A stretch of 64,000 nucleotides of DNA from Nageia nagi (Eukaryota; Pinophyta), in NCBI GenBank assembly GCA_050084985.1, contig JBITNC010000001.1, forward strand, positions 111,228,001-111,292,000. Reading direction: 5' to 3'. The notes beneath the pieces are model-generated. The model searched no databases. It worked only from the letters and a program-made list of their open reading frames with translations, and was not told the DNA's origin. Position 1 is the stretch's first letter, and every line of letters starts with the position of its first letter. Both the position numbers and the translations under genes were made by a program. Of this stretch, positions 23,505-36,000 are shown piece after piece.

Positions 23505-24186
23505 TGTAGACAATAAATTATGTAAATAAAAAATAAATCTAACATGATAACACTTATTCAAATATATAGATAAACAAATGAAAAGTATGCACCTCATAAT
23601 GATGTGAAAATCCTCAAGATGTGGCAAGGGATTATGGAGGATTGTATCAAATTAGAGATAGACTTCGTAGGGGATGATGAATCACACACAACCAATTGAT
23701 GATGTCTCATCTATTTGTATATCTGGATCATGGATTCACATGATGCCAATGACATACTGACTCTAGGGCATGAACATCGCTAAACCTATAAAGTTAGATA
23801 ATGTGCAAAATATAACATGTGATAATAGCTCAAAGCAAATAGATATTCCAATAGATGGCATCAAGAGACATTGTAAGTATGATGTATGGGAAAAATACCA
23901 ATCAAAGAGATTCGTTAGGGATGTCAACCTTCAAATCTTGTATTTATAACCTATAGGGAAATAGAAAGGAGTGAAAGTTGACTTAAAGAAATAATATAAT
24001 CATTATTGTATTTAAGATACTTTAAGATATGAACCATGGTAAATAATATAACATTTAATATAATACATGGCATTGCATTGTAATATCAAATTTATCTTGA
24101 CATTTGTAATATTGATTTTTACACTTTTGAGGATATCTAAAATATGATTTATTAAATAAATAATAAATGATTTTTAGGTGTCTACA
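23505..24186 (-). mobile_element. 3' LTR of Tat-like gypsy element
   Basis: It aligns with 30,782-31,476. The polypurine tract adjoins its right end at 24,187-24,200. Confidence 0.85.
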
Positions 24187-24203
24187 TTTTGCCCCTCTTT
24201 GGA

Positions 24204-25820
24204 TATGAAATGAAAAGCATTGAAATTGAATAATCCAAAGAAGTGAAAATTTTTTAGAGTTAAAGTAAGCTTCCATTTTATGATTATAATATCTCATTTG
24301 TCCACTTTTGGTCTAGAATTACCTCTTGCTCTGTAGACCAAAATGATATCTTGTGTGTGGAGTAAAGTTTTAGGTATCATGGAGGTCCTAATCTCTGGGA
24401 TAATATGTGGAAACAAAAGAAATAATACCTACATAAATCACATACATGATAATGATATTCAAATTGAAAGAAGCAAGGATGAAATATAACATTGCTTTGT
24501 AGGCTATTGTTATTGTAACATATTATCTACAATTATTTAGCTAATGAGGTATTTTGATATGCCCCAAGATTTTCATTCATGTTTGTCATATTGACCTACA
24601 ATTTTGAAGATATTATGCTCATGGGGTTACCATGGATTAAGGCTTTGAAACATTTTAGTGCCATATGCATTAAAAGTTAATCATATGAAATACAGATGCA
24701 CTATAATTATTGTATGCCCTATATTCAAGTGGCCTATGCTCAAAATATAATGAATCTTTTACTACACAAATGTCCTAAATTCAATATCATAGTATGCCAC
24801 AGACACATTGATTTTCATGTACTCATCAAAACTTTCTTTTTCAATTTTGATGATTTTTAACATTTCAGGGCATATTTGTGCAATAATGGAATCTTCAAAA
24901 GCCCTTTTAATAATATAATAAATTTTCCCCTTGTATTAATTTTACATTTAAAGGCAAGGCATGGACATCATTGTTTTTGCCAAACTAGATTTTGCAAATT
25001 TTTTTTTAATGTAGATAACATATTTTTCTTTTTTAAAAATAATGAAAATAATAATTTTTGTCCATCAATTCAAAGAAATTAAAAGGAGGATCATACCTAG
25101 GGTTTTGGACCAGAAAAGTTTTAAAACATGAATTTGTCATATCTGTTTCACTTTTACTATAAATCATTGAGTTGGAGGAGCTACTGATAATCTCTCCAAC
25201 CACCTCCTCTGATCTATATGCTACCTATATGGATTTGTGGCTTTTGATTCATCATGTGGGCCCTTTTAATGGTCACTTTGATTTCCATCTATTGGTGTTT
25301 CTGCTAATATTATCTATTGGTAGTTGACTGAAAGCCCCCTAGATTGAAACGAGACCATGTGGTAGAGTATCGATGTAGTCTCCAATTTAACTTGCGATGA
25401 TTCAACATGTATTTGAAATTCTGATTTTATTTCTATTGTTTTACCTTTTTATAATTATTTTGTTATTTTTCTTTTTGGTTAGGGCACAAGGATTTTAACA
25501 TTTATCAATTTTTTAAGTTGATTAGAGGGGATATTAGGAATTTTTTGTGATTAATGTTACAGAGTAATTTAGATTATTTTTACTAGTTATCTGGTCATTC
25601 CTGCATGTGTAGTTTTGAACATGTAGATTATGGGAAAAATTTGGATCAAGAAAACCCTAGTTTGTAGCTACACTCAAAGAGGGCTAAGTTTATTCAATTT
25701 ATTGTTAACAAACCAAGGAAGAGATTCATTTTTCATGTTTTCCTATTTTATTTACCCTAGTCATTTTAGTTTTGGCAATGTTTACTCACTTCTTTATCAT
25801 TTATTTATTTGACTTAGTAT
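24204..25820. other. 3' non-coding region of Tat-like element
   Basis: This AT-rich stretch between the polypurine tract and the antisense gene has no sustained reading frame. It could hold the promoter of the plus-strand gene, and 'atttaccct' and T-rich tracts precede the coding start, but no clear promoter motif stands out. Confidence 0.4.
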
Positions 25821-25825
25821 TTTTT

Positions 25826-27551
25826 TATGACAAGATCACAAGCATATGATAAAAGGAAGTCCCATGAAGCTAGATGCACTATAGAAAGAGTGGGTCTGGC
25901 CTATGATGAATTAGGACAATGAACTATTGGAGGCATCAGGGTTATATGACTTGGTCATAGCTGTGCATGTACAAATTAACTTCCCCATGTTTATAGCATT
26001 ATTTAAATGATGGAAGCTAGATTCAAATACCTTTCACCTTCCTACTAGTGAAATTTCCATCACTTTATTGAACACATACCAGATTTGGGATGTTCCTTTT
26101 CATGATAGAGTCATATCTCATACCTCTATTGAGACTCAACAAGAGAGGGAGTAAATATCATTATGGTTAATACAGAATGAGGATCATGATTGGGATCATA
26201 AGTCAACATATTTACATTCAGCCTATTAGGTTAATCCAAGAAATAGGAATCTTCAGCTACTCGTGTATCAATTATTGCCATGTTCTTGTGCCCAAACAAG
26301 AATAAATTTGTATTTTCCCTAGGGTTGGTTTACAAAGTTTGCAACATATGCATGAGGGGTACAATGTATGCATGGGGGCCATGCATACTATCTTAGATAT
26401 ATTAGGATTTGCATCACATTGTTATAGTGGGAAAATCTAATGTCATTATGGCTCATATATTTAGACCCATTGGACTGGCCAGAGTAGAGTGATGGCACAG
26501 ACCCAACCATGTATTATTGGGTGTCCATTCTTGATTACTTCTAGGTATTGTGTAATTTCTATACATGGAGGAGAGATGTGGATAGGATTTAGGATGAGGA
26601 TATTATTTGGATTGCATACTAGGACTATGTGTGGGAGGAGGAAACACATCAAACTACTTAGGTTAGGAAACAATGCTTTCTACAGACTTAGCACCATGGG
26701 GTGGAGCCATACTATCCAGGATGAGTATTATGATAGTTTGGATTGACTTAGGATATCTGCATAGGGGTGGTTTACTACCTTGGACAAAAGCATTAGGTGA
26801 ATACTCCTAAGGGTGGAGTATCAATGCTTGATTGGGTCAGCACCTAATAGGAACCTATTCACATGGATGGTCCAACAGATATATCCTTTACCCTTAATGT
26901 TATACTAAGGTATGAGAAATGATGGGAAAGTATTAGGCCTAACCCCCCTTAGTATTGCTAATATAGATGAGGAAGATATGGAGGTAGAGATCGAAAAATC
27001 ATTCGATGAGGATGTAGAGATGCTTGCATATGAGCCACCTCCTTAGATTTCCCTAGCTTCAATTGTCCCACTTGGTTGGTATAGATTTTCTTGCAAAAGC
27101 CATTCCATTTGTTTCTGTAGGTATGTTATTTTTAATTTCTTTTAAATTGGACTTATCCATTTTGTTTTTAGCATACTTTATTTATTTTTTAGATGAAGCT
27201 ATAGCCAGGATAGTGGTGCTAGAGGTTGAGGTTGCTATACGTCAACCCTTAAATGCTAAAGTAGAAAGGTTAAGGCCTATGGAGGTAGAGCTTGTTATGA
27301 TGAGGAGTACTTTGGCTAAGAGGGAGATTCAGATTGTTGTCCTTCAACAGGATAAAAAATGCCTATAAGAGACAGTAACTATGCCACCACCAAATGAATC
27401 TTGGAAATTCATGGCCAAGCAGTTGGAGGAAAACCAAAAATTATAGCAAGAGGTCAAGGAACTCAACAAGAAATATGGGAAGGCAAAGGCACTTCTAGTC
27501 TCCCATGAGATTATGGGAGATGGATTACTAGTTCTTTAGGGGAATAATTAG
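25826..27551 (+). pseudogene. Antisense plant-mobile-domain (PMD) gene with coiled-coil tail
   Basis: It runs opposite to the element's own genes. A possible start at 25,826 gives MTRSQAYDKRKSHEARCT. After frameshifts the PMD (aminotransferase-like plant mobile domain) is clear at about 25,930-26,150: SGLYDLVIAVHVQINFPMF, ALFKWWKLDSNTFHLP, then EISITLLNTYQIWDVPFHDR. Tryptophan-rich decayed sequence follows to about 26,760. A charged coiled-coil tail (DEAIARIVVLEVEVA onwards, 27,193-27,551) ends the gene. A candidate intron at 27,121-27,192 (GTATGT...TTTTTTAG) joins AKAIPFVSV and DEAIARIVV in frame. PMD proteins are found in plant host genes (MAIN/MAIL1 type) and in transposons. Position and orientation fit the antisense ORF known from Tat-lineage elements. 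Several stops and frameshifts make this copy non-functional. Confidence 0.75.
27121..27192 (+). other. Candidate intron in antisense PMD gene
   Basis: The 72-base AT-rich segment begins GTATGT and ends with a T-rich tract and AG. Removing it joins two protein-like frames in phase (FVSV to DEAI). Splicing has not been shown. Confidence 0.55.
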
Positions 27552-28299
27552 ATATTGTGGCTTGAAGGAGCCATAGGGTAGAGGTGGGTATGCCAATGGT
27601 AACAAGGAGACCCATGCATGAATGATTGTAAAAATTACCTCTTTTTAGCAATATGAATATATGGACATTTTAGCTTTTATTATTTATACTATTAGTTTGC
27701 TTATTTTTAGTTTAGTTTTTGTTTTAATTAACAAATATAATTAAATACTTAAACAAAACATTTGCAAAATAGATTAATACATCAAATATCAAGATTAAAC
27801 ATAATTTCAATTTATGCAAAGAATTTTCAACATACCACACACTTTTATCTCATATATGAAATCATGAGAAATCTAAAAAGCATAGTGAATGAATAAAATA
27901 CAAAAGAAATAATATAATAAGGGTAACTACTTATATTTTATTTTTTATTTATGGGAAATGCATGAAGTAGATGTCGTACCTATAGGCAGATGGCATTTAC
28001 ATCATTAAACTTTGTAAATTTTAAAGAAAAATATATGGATGACATGAAGGGTAATTACCCAGAAACACATTGGGACACTCATAAAAGTGAAAACATAAAA
28101 TTGGAAAAACATAAAAATACACTATGGTACATAGTCATTTGATATTTTTATGATTTAAAAAATAACACGATGTACTTGGGTGGGCTTAGGGATCCACATA
28201 CATTTGGATTATATAGGTATGAAGATCGAGACTAGATTTACCATTAAAATCATGATGCCAATGATGTGTGAAGAATTATGTGTAATTTTACACTTTTTT

Positions 28300-30720
28300 T
28301 GTTGGAATTTGATATCACCCTTCTTTGAAAAAGTTCATTGATCCTTTGGTTGCAACTATTTATGGTGATATGATCTTCTTTTGTTAGAAAAATAATATTG
28401 AAAATAGTTCGATGTAATTACCATTTCAATACATCCTTTTGGTTGTTTGGTTCACCTTGGAAAAGGATCCTTAAATATTACAAGCTGACTATTATCAAGG
28501 TGTATAGGAATAACATCACTATCTTCTTTTTTTGATGTATCATCAATTCAAATTACTTTTTTTAATCTATAAATTCTTGTATAATGTTTTTTAAATCCCT
28601 ACAATTTTTTGTTAAGTTCCCTGGTGTTCTATGATGATTGCAAAATTCTTCAAATCTATAATTTTTCAGGAACACCATTTGGGAAATGATGTTTAACAAT
28701 TGATGATTACTCAATAAGATCTTTATCTACTAGTACATTTAGGATTTTATCCACACTTTCTATTAACTTTATGTATCTTCTTTTATTATCAAAATATCTC
28801 TTACTTGCACTTATCATAGCTACCACTTGTGTTGGTGGGGCTAGACTTTTTACCTTTGGGATATTAGTCTTTTGAGATGCCTTGTAATTTTGCAAAATAT
28901 AAGATTCCTAGTGAAGTAATTTTTCAATCATTTTACCCAAAGACTTATCATCATGATCATGTACCTCTAATTTGAATATTGGTAATAAAGCATGTACAAA
29001 AGTATCCTTTAAATCTTGTTCATTAGCAGTAAATTTATTAGCAACTTTTTTTCACATTTTTACAAAATTAGTTAGAGATTGTCCTTGCATTTGTTTAACT
29101 TTGCATAAATATTTAAATTCCATCTTATCCTAAACATTATATTTGAAATTAGTAATAAATTTTAAAATAAGATCTGCATATTTATCAATGTTTTTTTAGG
29201 AAGGGAAAAATACAACTTTAATGCATCATCTTTTAAGCTACTAGAGAACAATTTTGCAATCATATCTTGATCATGTAAAAATTGAATAGCTTCTTGAAAT
29301 TTTCTAACATGCATTTTTGGATCTTGAAATCCATTGAATTTTGTAAACTTGATGCTCTATTTACCAGTGTAAATTCGTGAAATAATTCTATCACTCAAAA
29401 GATATTTTAAATAAAACAAGAAATCTTCATCATCACTATTATATGTTGCTTTTTTCAAATTTTCTAGTCTTCTCTCTAATTATTTTTGAATGTTTGGTAG
29501 AGGCACAAGAGCCATTTGGGGTTGTGGATTTTCTTATTATGGTGAAGGTGTATTAATCTACCAGTTTTGATTCTTAAATTGGTTCCCTATTGGGGTTGGT
29601 GGAGGGGTTTGAGGAGGGTTCATAGGCTGTGAAGGATTTGATGGTTGTTGGGGAGTAATACCAATGAATTTCCTCAGTTTTGCTTCTTCTAGTTTCAATA
29701 ATGGTCCGATTATATTAGTCCATTTTTCTTCTATCTTATCTAATAGGTGACATATAAAATAAAATTTTTAGTCATCGATTCCTTTTTGGAATTCATCCGA
29801 CTCTTATGCTTCTATTAGCATGTCAATTTTAATTTCTTACTCCTTTTATGTCTAATTAGCTTCCTTTTCATAAGCATTATTTATCAAAGCATTAATTTTA
29901 TCATGTACATTTTTAATGTTTAAAAATTCAATTGCAATACTGTTACCTTTTTCAAGCGTACATGAGTTTTCATTGTTCGTTTGTATGTTCCTAATCTTTG
30001 CTAGCATTATCTTCTCCTTTAGAATAATCTTCATTTGGTTTCATTTCTAATTCTTCTTGAGATTCTACATCAACAACGTATGCATCATGTGAGCTAGTAG
30101 GCATGCTATGGATGTCTTCCTTTTTGCTATTAGATTTCCTTATTTTCAATGATCATGCATTTTCATAATGAAACAATTAATCTAACAAAATACTATAACA
30201 ACTCATGTTTTGTCAAAATATTTATAATATTTTCAGCTTTGTTATTAATAAAATATTCCATTATATCATTATGAGCCATTAATTCTTTGATTAATCTAAT
30301 ACTATCAAGAATAATATCAATATCATTAGCATCATATCCATTTTCAGAGGTATTAGCTGAGGTTTCTTGATTCACACTTTCAAAATCTCCATCAGCAAAA
30401 TCCATGTTAAATTTATTAGGAGTTTGGTCAATTATATTCATTCAACAACTAGAATTAATAGATTCAAATTATTCTTCATTAGTATCCATTCTATGATTTG
30501 GATGAGGTTCAAATAGGTCAAGGGGTATATCAAGATTAACCCTAGTATTCCTTCTAATTACATAAAAATAAAACTTTATTTTAAAAATTTTAGGTTGTTC
30601 CTCTACCATGAATGTTTTTGGGATAAATGCAAAATAAACCCTAGTTTTATCATTTTGATGTGCTACTACCCTAATGACATATGGTAAAGGCAAGAATATA
30701 AATGAAAATGGATTCATGAA
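28300..30720 (-). pseudogene. Tat-like gypsy gag remnant
   Basis: The minus-strand start near 30,717 gives MNPFSFIFLPLPYVIRVVAH, matching the gag start at 2,780 in the other copy. The conserved gag core lies at about 28,900-29,300, with FSSSLKDDALKLYFSLP and, in shifting frames, the family's W/F-rich capsid-like pattern. The segment at 28,707-28,895 contains ASKRYFDNKRRYIKL and ends LVDKDLIE. A zinc-knuckle-like C-terminal part at about 28,590-28,660 reads FCNHHRTPGNLTKNCRDLK, where a histidine expected after PG is Asn. Gag would form the particle in which the RNA is packaged. Multiple stops and frameshifts show it is dead. No protease follows. Confidence 0.7.
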
Positions 30721-30764
30721 TTCACTTTGAAGAAGGATGCCCTAGAAACCTAGATTGTAAGAGC

Positions 30765-30781
30765 GATCGGGTTCACCAAAA
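30765..30781 (-). other. Candidate primer-binding site of Tat-like element
   Basis: Adjacent to the LTR end on the minus strand is TTTTGGTGAACCCGATC. The same motif follows the LTR at 2,715. The tRNA it would match was not identified. Confidence 0.6.
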
Positions 30782-31476
30782 TGTAGACAATAAATTATAT
30801 AAATAACAAATATAAACATAAAATAAATCTACCAAGATAACATTTATGCAAATATATAGATAAATAAATGAAAAGTGTGCACCTCATAATGATGTGACAA
30901 TCCTCAATATGTAGCAAGGGATTATGGAGGACTATATTGTATTAGAGACAAAATTTGAAGGGGATGATGAATCATGCACAACCAAATGATGATGTCTCAT
31001 CTATTTGTAGCTCTAGATCATGAATTCGCATGATGCCAATAACATACCAAATCTAGGGTGTGAACATAGATAAACTTGTAGAGTTAGATAATGTGCAAAA
31101 TATAACATGTGATGATAGCTCAGATAAAATAGATCTTCCAATAGGTGGCATCAAGAGATATCGTAAGTATGATGTATGGGAAAAATAACTATCAAAGAGA
31201 TCCGATAGGGATGTCAACCTCCAACTCTTATATTTATAACTTGCAAGGAAATAGAAAGGAGTGAAAGCCAACTTATAGAAATAATATAATCATTGTTGTA
31301 TTTAAGATACTTTAAGATATGAAACATTATAAATAATATAGCATTTAATATAACACATGGCATTGCATTGTAATATCAACTTTATATTGGCATTTGTAAT
31401 ATTGCTTTTGACACTTTTAAAGATATCTAAAATATGATTTATTAAACAAATAATAAATCATTTTTAGGTGTATACA
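30782..31476 (-). mobile_element. 5' LTR of Tat-like gypsy element
   Basis: The PBS-like site and gag adjoin its left side, making it the 5' LTR of the minus-strand element. It aligns with 23,505-24,186 and with the fragment at 2,040-2,715 (inverted). Confidence 0.85.
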
Positions 31477-31481
31477 CCATA

Positions 31482-34015
31482 TATTTGGTAACATAAAATT
31501 ATTATATTCGATGAGAATATATCTTGTTCATTCATACAATCAAAAACTTCATAGATGTTCGATAAATTTTTGTAATGACATACATATGGATAAGTATGTC
31601 TTATAAAAACTTATGCTTGGACCAGTTAAATTCAAGTTCAATGTGATTGATGAGTGAATGAAGGAAATTGCCCTGTGGAAGGGTATTTTTGATGATACAG
31701 ATTGTCTATAAGAGTTGAAGATATGTTGAAGAGCATAGAGAGAAGTGTGTATCTATATCTATAGTAACTAAAATATGCATTGCATATTTCAACCCAAATC
31801 CATTTTTAAAGAGTCTTTGATGTATGTATAAATCATTGATTAAATAATTCAATTAATAGTTGTATTACGATCCATGTGCATGATCTATGTGCGATCCTAC
31901 CTTTTTGTTTTGTAGGTTATTCTGACTCTATTTATGATGCTATTTAGCATCAAAAATAGTGTCAGGAATAGCATCAACAATAGCATTAGAACATGAAAAA
32001 TTACATAAAATCAATGTTTGACATTATTTTGACACCTATTAATTCTAATGATGTCAAGAAATATTTATTTACTAACTTGATGCCCACTATTATGCTAAAT
32101 GGGTTTTGTGTTGTAATGAATGAAGTGATCTGCCAATGTTGAACAAAATGTTGGAGTTGAAGATTCATCAAGTGCATAATTGGAGATCCAAGTTTGTTGA
32201 TATTCCAAGAAGTAAATAATGAAATGAAGTTCTAAGTCAAGGATTGCAACTTTCAAAACTTGCCTAAGATCCTAAATGGGAAATAAAGATGCAAATGAGT
32301 ATCTTTATAACTATAAGTGCGCAAATATAGAATCCAATGCAGTACTGAAGCATCTTTGAGAAGCATGCATGAGGAGCCAAAGTCATGCAAATTTGAATAA
32401 CAACAAAAAATAATGAAACATAGATGTAAAATAAAATAAAATAAAGCTTTCTATTAATATGTTAACTATTACAATGCTTCATATATTGTTACAATGACTT
32501 CATCAATAAAAGATGACAACTTTAGAAATAGAAATATAAACTGGGTGATTCTCCACATATGAACCATGTTGATTATAGTGTAACTAAGGCACCCAACATA
32601 GCCATGCATGATGGACATGTTAAATGGTCTTCATGAAATTGTATTTGGGAAGAAAAAAAGACATGTTTGAGTATGAGGTAACAACCATACACTACTTGAG
32701 GATGAGAAAACAACTATTAATTTCTTGTTGATAAGGTAACAATCATAGATAATATGTGCTAGAGGCACTTACAAACTTATTGAGGATGAGGTAGTTAACT
32801 ATTTATGAGTGATATCATGCAACAATCATATAATTGCTTAATGATGTATAACAACCATGAGGAAGTGGGGCTAAAGGAACATATATAACTTTGCTTAAGG
32901 ATGAGGCAACAACCTTGTAACATTTCCATGCATGAAAGGTCAATGTGATGGTCTTGAGTGGGCTGAATGCATAAGCACCATAGTGGATCTTCAAGGAGAT
33001 CCCATGTTGCTTAAGGATAAGGAAATAAGTATTTGACTACTTGAGGATGAGGTAATATTTGTAGATAAGTGGTACCAGGAGAACACTCATAGAGCTACAT
33101 AAGGATGAGGAAGAAACCATTGGAATATGCTATTTATAGTGTAGCTAAGGCATATAATACTTCCATGCATGAGAGATCAGTGAAATGGTCTTGATAAGAT
33201 GACATCTGAGAGGACATAGAACTTTACTTGAGGATAAGGCATTAACCATGGATAAGGGGTGTCAAAAGAAACACACATAATTGCTTGATGATGAGGTAGT
33301 TAACAATAACATGGTGGTGGGAGAACACACATGGAGCTACTTGAGGATAAGGCAATAACTGTGAAGAAGTGATGCCATGAGCACTCATAAATGTTGCTTA
33401 AGGATAAGGTAACAACCATATAAAGTGAGGCCAAGAGGCACTCATAGAACTACTTAAGGACAAGGTAGTTAAATAAAGTTGGGTTAATACCTCAAGGTTC
33501 CCCAATAAAACCAAAGGCTTTGAATATGTGTGAAACCATACCCACTAAAGGGATGCTACAAAGTTGATCATGATAAGAATAATTGATAGTAGTAAAAACA
33601 ACATCAACAACTTCATCTATGATAATGATTGAAATAACCATTTATAAAGGAGGGAAAATATCATGCATGTATTAAAGGACCAACTACCAATTCAAGGGTG
33701 CTACAGTGGAGTTATTGGAGGAGGAATGATGCTAGCATTGGAGTGTTGAAGCTAGAAATGGGATGGTAGAGTGTGCTTACCCAGGTGTAAAAATATATCA
33801 TTTAGATTTGATTTAGAGTTTGTTAACTATGATGCTACATTGATGGAGTACAAAGAGACATTAATGTCTCACATACAATGTTGCAATTTGAAATTAGAAG
33901 ATGCATGTTGTGCATGCTTTGATATTCCTCCATTGTACAAGGTGTGCGAATAAAATCCACTATCAAAAAATAAAACATTGCAACATTACCAAGTAAGGAA
34001 ATTAAATTTCTTTCA
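31482..34015 (-). mobile_element. 5' LTR of giant-LTR element, right portion
   Basis: From about 32,560 to 34,015 it aligns with 19,460-20,928, ending TTCTTTCA at the AAAGG duplication. The part 31,482-32,560 has no counterpart in the 3' LTR and contains no reading frame of note. It is rich in 'agcatcaa' motifs also seen at 22,960-23,030 on the other side of the inserted element. Confidence 0.75.
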
Positions 34016-34020
34016 AAAGG
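34016..34020 (+). repeat. Target-site duplication AAAGG (right)
   Basis: This is the perfect partner of 19,066-19,070. Confidence 0.9.
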
Positions 34021-36000
34021 TAAAACTAACCATTCATATAGACCTTATCTAGTCTTGAAGGAAATCTTTCAAACATCCTCATATTTTAATTCTCACTTGA
34101 TGATACCCACTTATTAGGTCCAATTTGGTAAAATATCTTACCCCTTGCAACTATTCTATAAGATTATCTATTCAAGGTAACGAATAATAATTTTTATGGT
34201 TACCTTGTTCAAATCCTTGTATTTAATACACATTATCCACAATACATCTTTATTTTACACCAAAATAATAATTAAACCATATGGAGATGTACTCAACTTG
34301 ATCACATCATGATCAACTAGTTCCTAAATTTTTCTCTTTATCTCCTCTTACTCGTAAATTGATTTCTTGTACAATCCTATGTTGCAAAGAGGGGAAACAT
34401 GTATTAATTTAATTTCATGCTAAATTTCCCATATAGGTGGTAATTATTTTAGCTCAACAAACACACTTTGGAACTCCTATATTAATTTCTACATCTTCTC
34501 CTCATTACTCAATAGTACATGCACTATGGCATTAAGGGAAATGGCATCAACAATGTGCATCTCATTGATCCGTCATCTATGACTCTAACCATGATTAACA
34601 TGAAATTCTTTCTTATCTTTATCAATCATTTCACCTAGCTAGTTTTAACCAAAGGTGTTCATTTTTCACTCTTTTGGGTATGAACAATATAATACTTCCT
34701 ATCTTTAATATTTATATATTGATTCCTTCATATGAAATATATGGCATATTTGTCCCACAAGTAAGGATTGCCAAAAACAAACACCACACATGTCAATAAG
34801 CATCACATCCAAAACTACTTTATCAACATAATTGGTCACAATAGAAAAGTCTAACTTCCATTATCTAGTGAATTGTAATTTGTCATCATTATGAACCCAA
34901 CCTAGGGAATATGGATGAGGATGGGTTTTTGTATTCAATCCCAACTTTTGTACCAAGATTTTAGTAATAAAATTCTCTTCAGAACCAAGATCCATGATAG
35001 AATCAATCATTTTCCCCTTAATTCAGATCTTGACATAGAATAGTTGAGTCTTTTGATCCTTAATGAACTTTGCATTTCTAACTACTTGGACTATTGCACA
35101 TTTAAGTACTTCATCAAAATTTCCACCAACCTTAAACATCCCCATTCTTAATGATCATTGCATTCTTCTTGTCTAGATTCTTCTTCTTATATGGGTATAA
35201 TTATGGGTGAAGCTTCAAACTTTTACTATTCATGTGACCATCCTTATCACAATGTAAACAATGCCTAATTTCACCTTCCTTCTTTGAAGTGTTTGTGTTT
35301 TTCTTCTCTTGCTATTTTTCTTTACCTTTATATTGAGATTTATTCCCTTCTCGATTCCCTCTACTATTTGAATTCTTATTAGAGCTTTCATATTGCTTCC
35401 TTTGCCTTCCATCCTCTTCCAAATATTGAGCTTGTACACTCACTTGATTATGTTTAGTAGGATTTATCAACATAATAAGCTTTTACAAATGACTATGTAA
35501 TCCTCTAATATATTTTATCAAAACTTGAGGATCTTTAAGAGAAATCCCAACTAAGGTTGCTTATCTACAAAATTTTGTAATGTATTCTTGGACTAATTAT
35601 CCTCTTTGTTGTCTAAAGAACTACCATTTCATAAGTCTATTATTGTGATGGCCCAATGAATAGAATTAATCTCTCAATAAACTATTTAATTCATCCTAAG
35701 AAGAGATGGGTGGTTGGTTTTCATTCTAGAGGGATTCAACATAACTTTCCCACCAAACCAATGCATGGCCATACAACTTCAATCTTGCAAAATAAATATT
35801 TTGAACATCATCTAGAACATATTGAATTTGGAAATATACCTCAAGTTGTTTCAACCAATTATTGAGTTTCTCATCATATACCTCTCCTCCAAAAGTAGGG
35901 ATTTCAACCTTTTCCTCTACTTTGAGGTGTTCTAGGATCTAAAATCCTCCCATCATTTTGAGGTGTTTTAGGATCCTCTTTGGACTTTCTACCTTGTGGC
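34021..36000 (-). pseudogene. Gypsy gag, protease and RT 5' part
   Basis: On the minus strand, the gag C-terminus at 35,230-35,440 is basic and runs into a zinc-knuckle remnant (about 35,230-35,260). A protease-type region at about 34,650-35,000 retains VVLDVMLIDMCGVCFWQSLL, the pattern that follows the active site in gypsy proteases. The RT start at 34,021-34,360 contains ELVDHDVIKLSTSPYG and ends GLYEWLVLPF at 34,021. The RT then resumes at 19,065 with GLCNAPSTF, so the 15-kb insertion splits one gene. The upstream gag (35,440-36,000) is only weakly readable. Confidence 0.75.

Larger units (their letters stand above)
23505..31476 (-). mobile_element. Tat-like Ty3/gypsy element lacking pol, with antisense PMD gene
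   Basis: LTRs at 23,505-24,186 and 30,782-31,476 share the inverted ends TGTAGACA/TGTCTACA, and the element is flanked by CCATG/CCATA. On the minus strand the order is 5' LTR, PBS-like TTTTGGTGAACCCGATC (complement of 30,765-30,781), gag, then directly a 3' region with an oppositely transcribed gene, a polypurine tract (AAAGAGGGGCAAAA, complement of 24,187-24,200) and the 3' LTR. No protease, RT, RNase H or integrase can be read between gag (ending about 28,300) and the antisense gene. The plan of gag plus antisense ORF in the 3' region is characteristic of the Tat lineage (Retand/Grande/Ogre relatives). Confidence 0.85.
19071..34015 (-). mobile_element. Non-autonomous giant-LTR retrotransposon with 313-bp interior
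   Basis: The element begins and ends with TGAAG/CTTTCA-type termini and is flanked by AAAGG on both sides. Its 3' LTR is 19,071-20,928. The interior, 20,929-21,241, contains a minus-strand polypurine tract (TAAGGAGGAGAA, complement of 20,929-20,940) and a PBS-like TGTATTAGAGCC (complement of 21,227-21,238). The 5' LTR starts at 21,242 and ends at 34,015, interrupted by a solo LTR and a Tat-like gypsy element; without those it is about 4.3 kb. No protein is encoded in the 313 bases, so mobilisation must have depended on proteins made by another element. It inserted into the RT gene of the older gypsy copy. Confidence 0.8.
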
